Positions 33,793 through 42,915 of a DNA stretch of 64,000 nucleotides are shown here, in pieces (the stretch's first letter is position 1; every line of letters begins with the position of its first letter). The DNA lies in assembly GCA_900317685.1 (NCBI GenBank), contig ONHQ01000010.1, positions 25,536-89,535 of the forward strand, written 5' to 3'. The stretch is from an uncultured Prevotella sp. Its GTDB lineage: Bacteria; Bacteroidota; Bacteroidia; Bacteroidales; Bacteroidaceae. Under the pieces are notes generated by a model, which saw nothing but the letters and a program-made list of their open reading frames with translations, ran no database searches and was not told the DNA's origin. The position numbers and the translations under genes are program-made.

Positions 33793-36099
33793 ATGAACGA
33801 GAGCGATACACGACTTCACAAAATCGACCCGCAGCTCAAGGCTGCCGGGTGGGGCGTGGTGGACGGCAGCTACGTCACCACGGAATACTACTTCACCCGT
33901 GGCAAGGTGAGCAAGACCGTGAGGAACAAGCCGAAGAAGGCGGACTATGTGCTCATCTACCGCAACGTGAAGCTCGCTATCGTGGAGGCCAAGAGCGACG
34001 AGGTGGGCTACCGCGAGGGTGTGGCGCAGGCCAAGGACTATGCCCGCACGCTCGACATTCGCTTCACCTATGCCGCCGACGGCGACCATATCTACGAGAT
34101 AGACCGCGACCCGCAGCACGGCGGCGAGAAGGTGGTGGGCGCGTTTCCCTCGCCCGACGAGCTCTGGCAGCGGCTGTTCGGCAAGGCCGACCATTGGCGC
34201 GACGCCTTTCGCACGCAAGCGTTCTACCAGGACAGCGAGAAGCGGCTGCGCTACTATCAGGAGATTGCCGTCAACCACGTGCTCGACGGCATCGCGCGCG
34301 GCGAGAAACGCATACTGCTCACCTTAGCCACGGGCACGGGCAAGACGCTCATCGCCTTCCATATCGCCTGGAAACTGTTTCAGACACGATGGAACGTAGC
34401 CGGCACCGGCACTCGACCGAAGATCCTCTTCCTCACCGACCGCAACATCCTGGCCAACCAAGCCTTCAACAAGTTCAACGGCTTTGCGTCCGACGCATTA
34501 GTGAGAATACGCCCGGGCTCGGTACGCAAGAATGGTGAGGTGCCCACCAACGGCTCGGTCTTCTTCACCATCTTCCAAACCTTCATGGCGGGCGAGGAGC
34601 CTTACTTCGGACAATACCCCAAGGACTTCTTCGACCTGATCATCATCGACGAGTGCCACCGTGGCGGCGCCAACGACGAGAGCCAATGGCGCGGCATCCT
34701 GGAATACTTCGACTCGGCGGTGCAGCTCGGACTGACGGCGACGCCACGCGTGGCGATGAACGTCAACACCTATCAGTATTTCTCCTACCATGCCTACGAA
34801 TACTCGCTCCGGCAGGGCATCGACGACGGCTTCCTCACACCCTTCCGTCATTTCAACATGAAGTCGACCATCGACGAATATCACTACACCCCCGACGACA
34901 CCGTACTGGCCGGTGAGGTGGACCCCGCCAAAACCTACACCGAGCAGAACTTCTACCACGGCGACATCGCCATCGCCGAGCGCGACCGCGGGCGCGTCCG
35001 GCAGTTCATGGACAAGATGAGCAATCCCAACGAGAAGACCATCGTCTTCTGCGCCAGCCAGGCCCACGCCGCCGTCATCCGCGACATGATCAACCAGTAC
35101 CACCGGAAGCAGACGGGCGACTACGGCAGCGACTACTGCGTGCGCGTGACGGCCAACGACGGCGAGCAGGGCGAGGAATGGCTCAGCGAGTTTGAGGACA
35201 ACGAGAAGACCATCCCCACCATCCTCACCACAAGCGAGAAGCTCTCGACGGGTGTGGACGCGCTCAACGTGAGGAATATCGTGCTGATGCGACCCATCAA
35301 CTCGATGATAGAATTTAAGCAGATCATCGGCCGTGGCACGCGGCTCTACGACGGGAAGTATTTCTTCACCGTCTTCGACTTTGTCAGAGCCTACGAGCAT
35401 TTCGCCCAGCCCCAGTGGGACGGCGAGGCGGTGTGCCCCGTCTGCGGCAACAACCCCTGCACATGCAAGAAACCGAAGCCCGGCGGAGGAAGCACGCCCG
35501 GTGGCGGACATGCCAAGCCGAAGAAGCAGACGATAGAGATAGCGCTGTCCGATGGACGCCGGCGCGCTATCAAGTATCAGACCGAGGTGATGTTCTGGAG
35601 CCCGGATGGCAAGCCCGTGCCGGCGCAGGACTTCATCAGGGAGATGTATGGGCGTCTGCCCGACTTCTACTCCTCCGTCGACGACCTGAAACGGCAATGG
35701 GCCGACCCCGCCACGCGAGAGACGCTGCTGGACAAACTGGGGCAGGCAGGCTACGACATGGATGTGCTCGCACAAATCCGACATATCATCGATGCCGACA
35801 ATGCCGACCTGCTCGACGTGCTGGAATATATCTCCTACGCCATCAGCCCCATCGAGCGGAAGAAACGGGCGGAGAAAACACGCGCCTTTGCCGACACGCT
35901 CCCCCCGGCGCAGAAGAGCTTCGTCAACTACATCATCGTGGCCTACGTGGAAAACGGCGTGAAGGAGCTGCGCCGCAACAACCTGCCCGGACTGATCGAG
36001 CAGAAGTTCCGCGACATCAACACCGGCATAGCTGCGTTAGGTGGCATACAGGCTGCAAAGCGGGTGTATGACAACTTCCAAAAAAAATTGTATCTGTGA
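33793..36099 (+). CDS. hsdR: Type I restriction-modification restriction (R) subunit
   Basis: 768 residues. The N-terminal nuclease has KADYVLIYRNVKLAIVEAK (D then E-x-K, PD-(D/E)XK). A superfamily 2 helicase motor follows with Walker A ATGTGKT (about residues 178-184), DECH (286-289), TATPRVA and the later IIGRGTRLYDGK. A Cys-rich CPVCGNNPCTCKK near residue 550 may bind zinc, and the C-terminus resembles EcoEI-type R subunits. It translocates and cuts unmodified DNA with HsdM and HsdS. It lies 3 kb from hsdS, separated by an Mrr gene, an AAA-ATPase gene, and repeats with a copy of its own 5' end. Confidence 0.95.
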   Translation: MNESDTRLHKIDPQLKAAGWGVVDGSYVTTEYYFTRGKVSKTVRNKPKKADYVLIYRNVKLAIVEAKSDEVGYREGVAQAKDYARTLDIRFTYAADGDHIYEIDRDPQHGGEKVVGAFPSPDELWQRLFGKADHWRDAFRTQAFYQDSEKRLRYYQEIAVNHVLDGIARGEKRILLTLATGTGKTLIAFHIAWKLFQTRWNVAGTGTRPKILFLTDRNILANQAFNKFNGFASDALVRIRPGSVRKNGEVPTNGSVFFTIFQTFMAGEEPYFGQYPKDFFDLIIIDECHRGGANDESQWRGILEYFDSAVQLGLTATPRVAMNVNTYQYFSYHAYEYSLRQGIDDGFLTPFRHFNMKSTIDEYHYTPDDTVLAGEVDPAKTYTEQNFYHGDIAIAERDRGRVRQFMDKMSNPNEKTIVFCASQAHAAVIRDMINQYHRKQTGDYGSDYCVRVTANDGEQGEEWLSEFEDNEKTIPTILTTSEKLSTGVDALNVRNIVLMRPINSMIEFKQIIGRGTRLYDGKYFFTVFDFVRAYEHFAQPQWDGEAVCPVCGNNPCTCKKPKPGGGSTPGGGHAKPKKQTIEIALSDGRRRAIKYQTEVMFWSPDGKPVPAQDFIREMYGRLPDFYSSVDDLKRQWADPATRETLLDKLGQAGYDMDVLAQIRHIIDADNADLLDVLEYISYAISPIERKKRAEKTRAFADTLPPAQKSFVNYIIVAYVENGVKELRRNNLPGLIEQKFRDINTGIAALGGIQAAKRVYDNFQKKLYL

Positions 36100-36258
36100 A
36101 TCATAACACGATGCAATACGATACTGTGTTATGGAATTGACCATTTGATAAAGGCTCGTATAGATTCTATGGTATGCGCAGCCTTTGCGTTCTCCGCGCC
36201 TTTGCAAGAAAATATCTCTCCGTGGTCTCTGTGGCCTCTGTGTGAGATATTATTTCGC

Positions 36259-36738
36259 TTATCTGCCACAGATGGCCAGGCACACTTCGTGGGTCTTGCC
36301 ATTCTTCTGTGTGCTGAGCGTGAATGCATAGCGATGAGCATCGTCCAAGGCTTCTCCGCCCTGATAGCTCATCCAGCCCTCATCAACGGCATTGGCGTCG
36401 AGCCATCCATATTCGCGGCGCAGCTGCAGTTGCAAGGCAGCGTTGAGGTCAAAGGCCTCTTGCGCATTGCGGCAAGCCTCGGTCAGCGTGCAGCTCTTCA
36501 TCACCTTCAGCTTGCCGATCTGTTGGTATCTCACTACGACGCGGTCCCATTGTGTTCCTTTGTAGGTCAGACCATGATATACAGCCTCGTTGCCGTTGTC
36601 CGTCACCTCAGCCGGTGCTCCCAACATTTTCACAACGGTCTGTTCCTCACATCCCATTGCCAGGATCATCATCTCCTTTTCTGCACTCATTGTCAGGCAA
36701 GCGATTGCTGCCACGACGGTCATCATGAATCTTTTCAT
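36259..36738 (-). CDS. Small secreted protein, function unknown
   Basis: 159 residues with a signal peptide (MKRFMMTVVAAIACLTMSAEK). No family was recognised. The mature part has KMLGAPAEVTDNGNEAVYHG and YAFTLSTQKNGKTHEVCLAICGR, with two Cys near the C-terminus. A TATCTTTG box lies upstream on the same strand. It stands alone between hsdR and the FecR/ECF pair. Confidence 0.7.
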   Translation of the reverse strand: MKRFMMTVVAAIACLTMSAEKEMMILAMGCEEQTVVKMLGAPAEVTDNGNEAVYHGLTYKGTQWDRVVVRYQQIGKLKVMKSCTLTEACRNAQEAFDLNAALQLQLRREYGWLDANAVDEGWMSYQGGEALDDAHRYAFTLSTQKNGKTHEVCLAICGR

Positions 36739-36821
36739 ACGTTTTTCTCCTTATAATATAAATAGGAGTGCATCGGGTCGTCTCCATCTTTGGAAACCAG
36801 CCCAATCCCCTTTTCCGATGA

Positions 36822-36829
36822 CAAAGATA
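36822..36829 (-). promoter_or_regulatory. Putative -7 box (TATCTTTG) for the secreted-protein gene
   Basis: TATCTTTG on the minus strand, 84 bases before the start; -33 not clear. Confidence 0.35.
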
Positions 36830-37109
36830 AGGAAAAAACGTAGTTCCTCAACACCTGCTCACCCCTCCAGCGCCCTTCTTCACGCCATCTTCACACCTTT
36901 GTAGCAGGTTTGACAAATTCCAGAGTGCTGGATATATTCCGTTGTTCTGATATGTGTCTTTTTCTCGGATTACAGCTCTGTAGTTGGTTAGAGAGGGCAC
37001 AGCTCAAGGAAAATAATTATTTAACCAAAACCAAGAAAAACCTCTTTGTGTCAGCGCCAAGGGCTCAAGCCCTTTGCCATTTTCGGTTTGAGGGTTTATG
37101 AGAGACACG

Positions 37110-37185
37110 CCTCTCAGCGCCCTCAAACCGCAAATAGCAGATTCTCCTACGTCGAATCTTGTTGCTGACACAAAGGAAAACCTTG
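37110..37185. repeat. Left copy of a ~75-base dispersed repeat
   Basis: It contains GCCCTCAAACCGCAAAT, GCAGATTCT and GACACAAAGGAAAACCTT. The other copy is 48205-48277, same orientation. Confidence 0.8.
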
Positions 37186-37230
37186 GGCACAGTGGATATT
37201 TTCCGTGGCGCAGTAATTGTTCGTACTCCG

Positions 37231-38331
37231 TCATCTCATTTTGATGCTGAGTCCATTGCTTTTGTTGAGAATGGCAAGGAGCTGACGGAGGCTGAGCAAG
37301 CGGCTGGCCTGCAGGCTGACGATATGGTCATGCGGTGTATCGCAGACAAAGTCGGCAGGCTGGCAGTCGTAGTAACGGCAGAGATCCTCGATGACATAAG
37401 AGAGGGGCTCGTCATGATAGTAGAACTCGCCTTGCAGCCAGCGGGTATAGGTCAGCGTGTCAACCTTGGTGACATCCGTGGCCTGATAGTCGAAGAAGCG
37501 CACTTGCTCGCCAGGCTGTAGCACGACACAGTGATAGGCATCACACACCTGCACACTACCACTGATGAGCGTCACACGCGTGGGAGCTCCATCATAAGTA
37601 CAAACGTTGAAGACAGTGCCGAGCACCTTTGTCTCCACACCGGCCGCATCCACGAAGAAAGGAAGACTGGCATCGTGATGCACACGGAAGGTAGCCTTGC
37701 CGCTGAAACTCACGCGGCGCTCCTCACCGTCAAAGCGGGAGGGATAGCTCAGACGGCTATGGGGATAGAGATACACGCGGCTGCCGTCGGGCAAGGTCAC
37801 GACACGGTTCTCGCCCGCCGCTGCCTCAGCGGTCACCAGCTTCACGGGCTCCTCACGGGTCGTCTTCGGCTGTGTGGCGAAGGCGACCGGCTTGAACATC
37901 GACTCCATGCTGACCGGCATCTCCCGATCTCCATCTGCCAGGAGCACTGGCTGGGGACTGAGCGTAGAGGCGGCCTGCCCGGCAAGCGGCTCCTGCTCAG
38001 ACAAATGCGGGAGGAGCAAAGCCGACAGACCGACAAGCACCAGCACGGCAGCGGCAACGGCCCACAAACGGCGATGCGACACACGAGGGTTCAGTGCCAC
38101 CCGGCGCGCGCCGTGCTGCTGATGGAACTCGCGAAGTGCAGTCTCAGCATCGGGATGCTCTTTGCTACGCCGGCAGGCCGAGGACAGTTCCAGCACGTCC
38201 ATGCAGTCTTGCCTCAGGCTGTCGTCGTCACGCAGTGCGTCGAGCAGCGCCTTGTCGGGCCCGGCACCGTGTTCCATGAGTTCGAGCAGTCTGTCTTCGT
38301 CGGATGATATATGTCTTTGATGAACTTCCAT
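37231..38331 (-). CDS. FecR-family anti-sigma factor
   Basis: 366 residues: a cytoplasmic N-terminal part (about 1-86), a transmembrane helix (about 87-110, LWAVAAAVLVLVGLSALLLP), then a periplasmic FecR domain (VTLPDGSRVYLYPHSRLSYPSRF, FSGKATFRVHHD) and a C-terminal DUF4974-like domain (LSYVIEDLCRYYDCQPADF). Such proteins hold an ECF sigma factor and release it on a signal from a TonB-linked transporter. The sigma gene is 48 bases upstream in the same operon, and a SusC/SusD locus follows in the other direction. Confidence 0.93.
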   Translation of the reverse strand: MEVHQRHISSDEDRLLELMEHGAGPDKALLDALRDDDSLRQDCMDVLELSSACRRSKEHPDAETALREFHQQHGARRVALNPRVSHRRLWAVAAAVLVLVGLSALLLPHLSEQEPLAGQAASTLSPQPVLLADGDREMPVSMESMFKPVAFATQPKTTREEPVKLVTAEAAAGENRVVTLPDGSRVYLYPHSRLSYPSRFDGEERRVSFSGKATFRVHHDASLPFFVDAAGVETKVLGTVFNVCTYDGAPTRVTLISGSVQVCDAYHCVVLQPGEQVRFFDYQATDVTKVDTLTYTRWLQGEFYYHDEPLSYVIEDLCRYYDCQPADFVCDTPHDHIVSLQASRLLSLRQLLAILNKSNGLSIKMR

Positions 38332-38379
38332 GATTGTTTCCTTCGATCATTAAATAAAACGATGCTGGCGATAAAAAGG

Positions 38380-38871
38380 TTATGGCTTTGTCTGGCTTTT
38401 AACAATTTTCAAGGCTCTGACAACATGCTTTTTTACCGTGCTGATACTGATGTTCATCTCCTCAGCCACCTCTTTATATTTCTTTCCTTCGACATAGCAA
38501 GCCTCAAAGATACGACGCGTCGTCTCAGGCAAAGCACCTAATCGACGCGCCACAATGCGCTCACGCTCCTGCTGCTCCAGGGGATCAGCGGTCTCGGCCC
38601 ATTCCTTGTTGAGCAACAGCGCCGTGACCTCGTACTGCCGTGCCCGGTTTTGTCGCCGCAAATAGTCGATGCACTTATTGCGAAGATCGACAAAGAGCCA
38701 GCTCTTTGCTGCCTCAGTCTTCACGCCGTCGCGATGACGCCAGAGATCCTCAAAGACATCCATGACCAGGTCACGGCACGCCTCTTCCTCGTCCACAAAA
38801 TGGCGGGCGAAGAAATACATCGGCTCGTAATAGAGCCTGAAGACCTTGTCGAAATCACCTTCCCGGTTCAT
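38380..38871 (-). CDS. ECF sigma-70 family sigma factor
   Basis: 163 residues with region 2 (FDKVFRLYYEPMYFFARHFVDEEEACRDLVMDVFEDLWRH) and region 4 (LPETTRRIFEACYVEGKKYKEVAEEMNISISTVKKHVVRAL). It would direct transcription of the adjacent SusC/SusD operon when freed by the FecR protein encoded just downstream. The link to that operon is inferred from position. Confidence 0.94.
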   Translation of the reverse strand: MNREGDFDKVFRLYYEPMYFFARHFVDEEEACRDLVMDVFEDLWRHRDGVKTEAAKSWLFVDLRNKCIDYLRRQNRARQYEVTALLLNKEWAETADPLEQQERERIVARRLGALPETTRRIFEACYVEGKKYKEVAEEMNISISTVKKHVVRALKIVKSQTKP

Positions 38872-38902
38872 CTTTTCTTGTGATGGTGCTACAAAACGAC
38901 TA

Positions 38903-38910
38903 CAAAGATA
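38903..38910 (-). promoter_or_regulatory. Putative -7 box (TATCTTTG) of the sigma/anti-sigma operon
   Basis: TATCTTTG on the minus strand 31 bases before the sigma start. No -33 recognised. Confidence 0.4.
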
Positions 38911-38961
38911 GTGATTTTTTCTGAACCGTCTACGAAGATCGTCGCTCCTTTACATCACACA

Positions 38962-39333
38962 TCACAACTTGTCGATCTCAGCTACCGACATCCCCGTTAC
39001 TTTTGCAATGGTCTCCCAAGGCAGTCCCAATACTTTCATCGTCTTTGCGTTCTTCCGCTTCTCATCAAGGATACCTTCTTCATGGCCCTGCTTAAGTCCT
39101 TGTTCAAGACCTTTCTTCATTCCTTTCAGTTCTGCCGTATCAAGCACATTCTTCATATCGCGGTAGACCTTCAGACTGTCCTCATAGTCCAAGCGCTCTT
39201 CAGGTGTGTATCGCGCTATCTCAGCCTGCTCAAAAAGACGGGTGAAGATTCGTTCCTGCAAAGCTGCCGGACGCTTCATCAGCCGTGAAAGATTATGAAT
39301 CTCATCTAATTCTCGTAGGCTCCTGTCTGTCAT
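38962..39333 (-). pseudogene. C-terminal remnant of a Rpn/PD-(D/E)XK family transposase-like nuclease
   Basis: 123 residues (PAALQERIFTRLFEQAEIARYTPEERLDYEDSLKVYRDMKNVLDTA...KGLEQGLKQGHEEG...LPWETIAKVTGMSVAEIDKL) correspond to the C-terminal part of the Rpn recombination-promoting family, which is normally near 300 residues. The N-terminal nuclease domain is missing, so it is probably non-functional, although it has its own ATG. Confidence 0.7.
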
Positions 39334-39781
39334 ATCTACATGGATTAAAACATTCTACTTGCAAAAATAGGAATTGTTGATGATATATGCAAATGATTGG
39401 GTCTGTAACTTTCGCCTTCACGCTAAAAAGGAATGAAAGAATTTCGGCGCTGTGGATATTTTCCGTAGGGCGTCTGTTCGGTATCTTCTCAGTATTGGTT
39501 ACAGACGTTTGCAGGGTGCGGCCCTTGTGGCCGTCCGCAACCAACAGACATTAATAAACATCATTGCGGCGGACGGGCACAAGAACCGCACCCTGCAAAC
39601 ATCCGCCGATAAAATCATAATCACATACATAGGATACGGACGGCCACAAGGGCCGCGCCCTGCTGAGCCCACAGAGATGCACTTGAGCCAGAATTTCATG
39701 AGAAGAATGATTTTACCGTACCCTAAAACAGCGCAGAAACGTTTCTTAATTAAAAGAACGCAAAACGTAAGAGAGTAAAAC
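39334..39781. other. Intergenic region with inverted and direct repeats before SusC
   Basis: It includes the left copy (39452-39663) of a long repeat found again after the operon, built from GGCCACAAGGGCCGC-type palindromes. No gene or clear promoter seen. Confidence 0.6.
39452..39663. repeat. Left copy of the ~200-base direct repeat flanking the second SusC/SusD locus
   Basis: It starts GTGGATATTTTCCGTAGGGC and includes CAGTATTGGTTACAGACG, GCGGCCCTTGTGGCCGTCCG and AAAATCATAATCACATACAT. The right copy is 47955-48124, shorter by one ~42-base internal segment. Confidence 0.9.
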
Positions 39782-42700
39782 ATGAACCAGGCAAAACCTA
39801 CGCTTATGAAAGAAAACATTTTGATTGCAGTGATGTGCCTGCTGTATCCCGTGATCCCCGTGCAGGGACAGCAACGCGACAGCACCATGCAGACAAGGCA
39901 GTTCAAGACACACTACAGCCGGGAGATCTACGGCATGGTTGTTGACGACACTGGCGAGCCACTCACCGGTGCCACCATCACCTCGGTAGGTGAGGACGGC
40001 AACCGGGCCACGACGATGGCGGTCACCGATGTCAACGGCCACTTCATGATGTCACTCGGCGAAGACACGCGTGCCCTGGAGGTATCGTTTATCGGTTTCA
40101 AACCCAGACGCATCGCCCTGACACGGGAGAGCAGCTACAAGATTGAGTTGCAACCCGACAGCAAATCAGTCGGCGAAGTGGTCGTCAACGGTGCCTTCAC
40201 CCGCAAGGCCAATACCTTCACCGGTGCCGTCACGACGGTGAGCGGCGACGACCTGAGCCGCGTAGGCAACCAAAATGTTCTGCAAAGCTTGAAAAACATC
40301 GATCCCTCGTTTATGCAGATCGAGAACCTCGGAGCCGGCAGCAACCCCAACGCACTACCCGACTTTCAGATGCGCGGCACTTCGACGATCAGCAGCGTAC
40401 AGGGCGAATACGCCTCCAATGCCAACCAGCCTCTGTTTATCCTCGACGGTTTTGAGACCGAGCTCACCAAGATTCTTGACCTGGACATGGATCAGGTGCA
40501 GAGTGTCACCACGCTGAAGGACGCAACCGCCAAGGCTATCTATGGCTCGAAAGCCGCCAATGGTGTCATCGTCATCGAGACGAAGAAGCCCGACATAGGC
40601 CGCCTGCGTGTGACCTACACCGGCAGCGTGAGCATGGAAGTGCCCGACCTGAGCAGTTACGATCTCACCGATGCCCGTGAGAAACTGGAGGTAGAACGGC
40701 GCGCCGGGCTCTTCTCTTCCGACAACCCGATGACGCAGATTGGTCTCGACGAAGTCTACACGCGCAAGCTCCGGGAGATTGAGGCCGGCGTCAACACCGA
40801 CTGGCTCGCCCAACCCGTACGCACCGGATGGGGACAAAAGCACAGCCTCTACCTCGAAGGAGGAGACAAAGCATGGCAGTATGGCGTCAACCTGATGTAC
40901 AACAGCATCGGCGGTGCCATGAAGGGCAGCAACCGCAACACCTTCTCGGGCGGCGTCACGCTGGCCTATCGCCTGGGCCACCTGCAGTTCCGCAACAAAC
41001 TCACCATCGACTACAACCGCAGCAACAACTCGCCCTACGGGTCGTTTGAACAATATGCCCTGATGAATCCCTACAGCCGCCTCTACGACACTCAAGGCAA
41101 TCTCATCAAGAGCTACAGCTACACCGACAACAGCGGACAGAGTAGCCAATACTACAATCCCCTCTACAACACCACGCTCAACACCATTGACCGCACGGGT
41201 TACACCACCATCACCAACAACTTCTACCTCGAATGGATGATCACCGAGGGGCTGAAGATGACTGGGCGCTTCGGCATCGTGGCTAAGAACAACACTGCCG
41301 ACCAGTTCAAGCCCGCCAACCACACCGACTTCCTCAACATCACCGATGCCCTGCGCCGAGGTTCGTATTATCAGCTCAACGGCAAGAACACAGACATCAG
41401 CGCCGACCTGGGACTGCAATGGTCAAAAGAAATCGGCAAGCACCTCGTCTTCGTCAACGGCCAGCTCAACATGCAGGACAACAGCTACAACCAGACCGGC
41501 GTGAAGGCCGAGGGCTTCCCAAACGACTTCATGGACGACATCAAGTTTGCCGTGCAGTATGCCAAGGACAGCAAGCCCACCGGCACGGAAGGCGTGTCGC
41601 GCAACTGCGGCGGACTGCTCTCGCTCAACTACAGCTATGACGAGCGCTACCTCTTCGATGCCAACTATCGACTCATGGGTTCGTCTGAAGCTGGAAACGA
41701 CAACCGGTGGGGATCGTTCTGGTCGGTAGGCGGCGGATGGAACATCCATAACGAGCAGTTCATCAAGCGCCTCGGATGGGTCGACCGGTTGAAGCTACGC
41801 GCCTCCTACGGCTTCACTGGCAACCAGGGCTTCAGCTCCTACGACGCCATGCCCACCTTTGTCTATTACAGTGACCGCACCTACAACGGTGCCATTGGCT
41901 CTTATGTCAAGGGACTGGCCAACGAGCGCCTTCACTGGCAGGAGAAATACGACACCAACATCGGTCTCGACCTCAGCCTCTTCCACAACCGCCTCTCCGG
42001 CCGATTCGACTACTACATATCGCAGACCAAAGGCATGGTGACCAACATCACTGTCCCCTACTCCACCGGATTCTCCACGTTTGTTGACAACTTGGGCGAG
42101 ACAGAGAATCGGGGTGTGGAGCTCTATCTCAACTATAAGCTCTACGACCATGGCCGCGACTATGTCAATGTCTTCGCCAGCGCCGCACACAACAAGAACA
42201 AGCTCAAGAAGATCTCTGACTCGCTCAGCGCATGGAACGAAAGCCAGGACAAAAACAAGATGGACAACAAGGAAACCACACCCAGCGTGAAGTACTTCGA
42301 GGGTTGCTCCATGACGGCCATCTGGGCTGTGCCCTCCCTTGGCATCGACCCGCAGAATGGTAAGGAGATCTTCCGTAAGCGCGACGGTAGCGTGACCTAT
42401 ACCTACGACGTCAACGACCAGGTGGTTTGCGGCGACACACAACCCAAATGGAACGGAAACTTCGGCCTCAACGGCGAGATACACGGATGGGGCTGGAACA
42501 TCACGATGAACTATCGGTGGGGCGGACAGATCTACAACCAGACACTCGTCGACAAGGTAGAGAACGCCGAACTGCAATACAACGTTGACCGACGCGTGCT
42601 CAGCGACCGCTGGCAGAAACCCGGCAACGCCGCACTCTACAAAGCCATCACGGACCAGAGCATCACCTACCCCACGTCGCGCTTTGTGAGCGACTATTCT

Positions 42701-42895
42701 CTCTTCACGCTGTCGTCGCTCACGCTGAGCTACGACTTCCGCAACTGCCGCTTTGTGCGCAACTCGTTTCTGGAGCGCCTCAAGATAAGCGCATACACCA
42801 ACGATCTCTTCGTCATCTCGTCGGTGAAAACAGAGCGCGGTACCGACTATCCTTTCGCACGGACCTTCTCGCTCTCCGCACAAGTCACCTTCTAA
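39782..42895 (+). CDS. SusC/RagA-family TonB-linked outer-membrane transporter
   Basis: 1037 residues; the ATG at 39782 has GAGAG upstream, and an in-frame ATG at 39806 starts the signal peptide proper. The signal ends near PVQGQ. A carboxypeptidase-regulatory-like domain (EIYGMVVDDTGEPLTGATITSV) is followed by the plug (VQSVTTLKDATAKAIYGSKAANGVIVIETKK) and TonB barrel ending in Phe. It heads an operon with SusD, DUF4843, PKD-like and TlpA-like genes. The ECF/FecR pair nearby is its likely regulator. The cargo is unknown. Confidence 0.95.
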   Translation: MNQAKPTLMKENILIAVMCLLYPVIPVQGQQRDSTMQTRQFKTHYSREIYGMVVDDTGEPLTGATITSVGEDGNRATTMAVTDVNGHFMMSLGEDTRALEVSFIGFKPRRIALTRESSYKIELQPDSKSVGEVVVNGAFTRKANTFTGAVTTVSGDDLSRVGNQNVLQSLKNIDPSFMQIENLGAGSNPNALPDFQMRGTSTISSVQGEYASNANQPLFILDGFETELTKILDLDMDQVQSVTTLKDATAKAIYGSKAANGVIVIETKKPDIGRLRVTYTGSVSMEVPDLSSYDLTDAREKLEVERRAGLFSSDNPMTQIGLDEVYTRKLREIEAGVNTDWLAQPVRTGWGQKHSLYLEGGDKAWQYGVNLMYNSIGGAMKGSNRNTFSGGVTLAYRLGHLQFRNKLTIDYNRSNNSPYGSFEQYALMNPYSRLYDTQGNLIKSYSYTDNSGQSSQYYNPLYNTTLNTIDRTGYTTITNNFYLEWMITEGLKMTGRFGIVAKNNTADQFKPANHTDFLNITDALRRGSYYQLNGKNTDISADLGLQWSKEIGKHLVFVNGQLNMQDNSYNQTGVKAEGFPNDFMDDIKFAVQYAKDSKPTGTEGVSRNCGGLLSLNYSYDERYLFDANYRLMGSSEAGNDNRWGSFWSVGGGWNIHNEQFIKRLGWVDRLKLRASYGFTGNQGFSSYDAMPTFVYYSDRTYNGAIGSYVKGLANERLHWQEKYDTNIGLDLSLFHNRLSGRFDYYISQTKGMVTNITVPYSTGFSTFVDNLGETENRGVELYLNYKLYDHGRDYVNVFASAAHNKNKLKKISDSLSAWNESQDKNKMDNKETTPSVKYFEGCSMTAIWAVPSLGIDPQNGKEIFRKRDGSVTYTYDVNDQVVCGDTQPKWNGNFGLNGEIHGWGWNITMNYRWGGQIYNQTLVDKVENAELQYNVDRRVLSDRWQKPGNAALYKAITDQSITYPTSRFVSDYSLFTLSSLTLSYDFRNCRFVRNSFLERLKISAYTNDLFVISSVKTERGTDYPFARTFSLSAQVTF

Positions 42896-42915
42896 TCAAT
42901 CCAACATTATCATTT

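Larger units (their letters stand above)
36739..37230. other. Intergenic region with a dispersed repeat
   Basis: It carries a promoter box and the left copy (37110-37185) of a ~75-base repeat found again at 48205-48277, beyond the second SusC/SusD locus. No gene seen. Confidence 0.55.
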
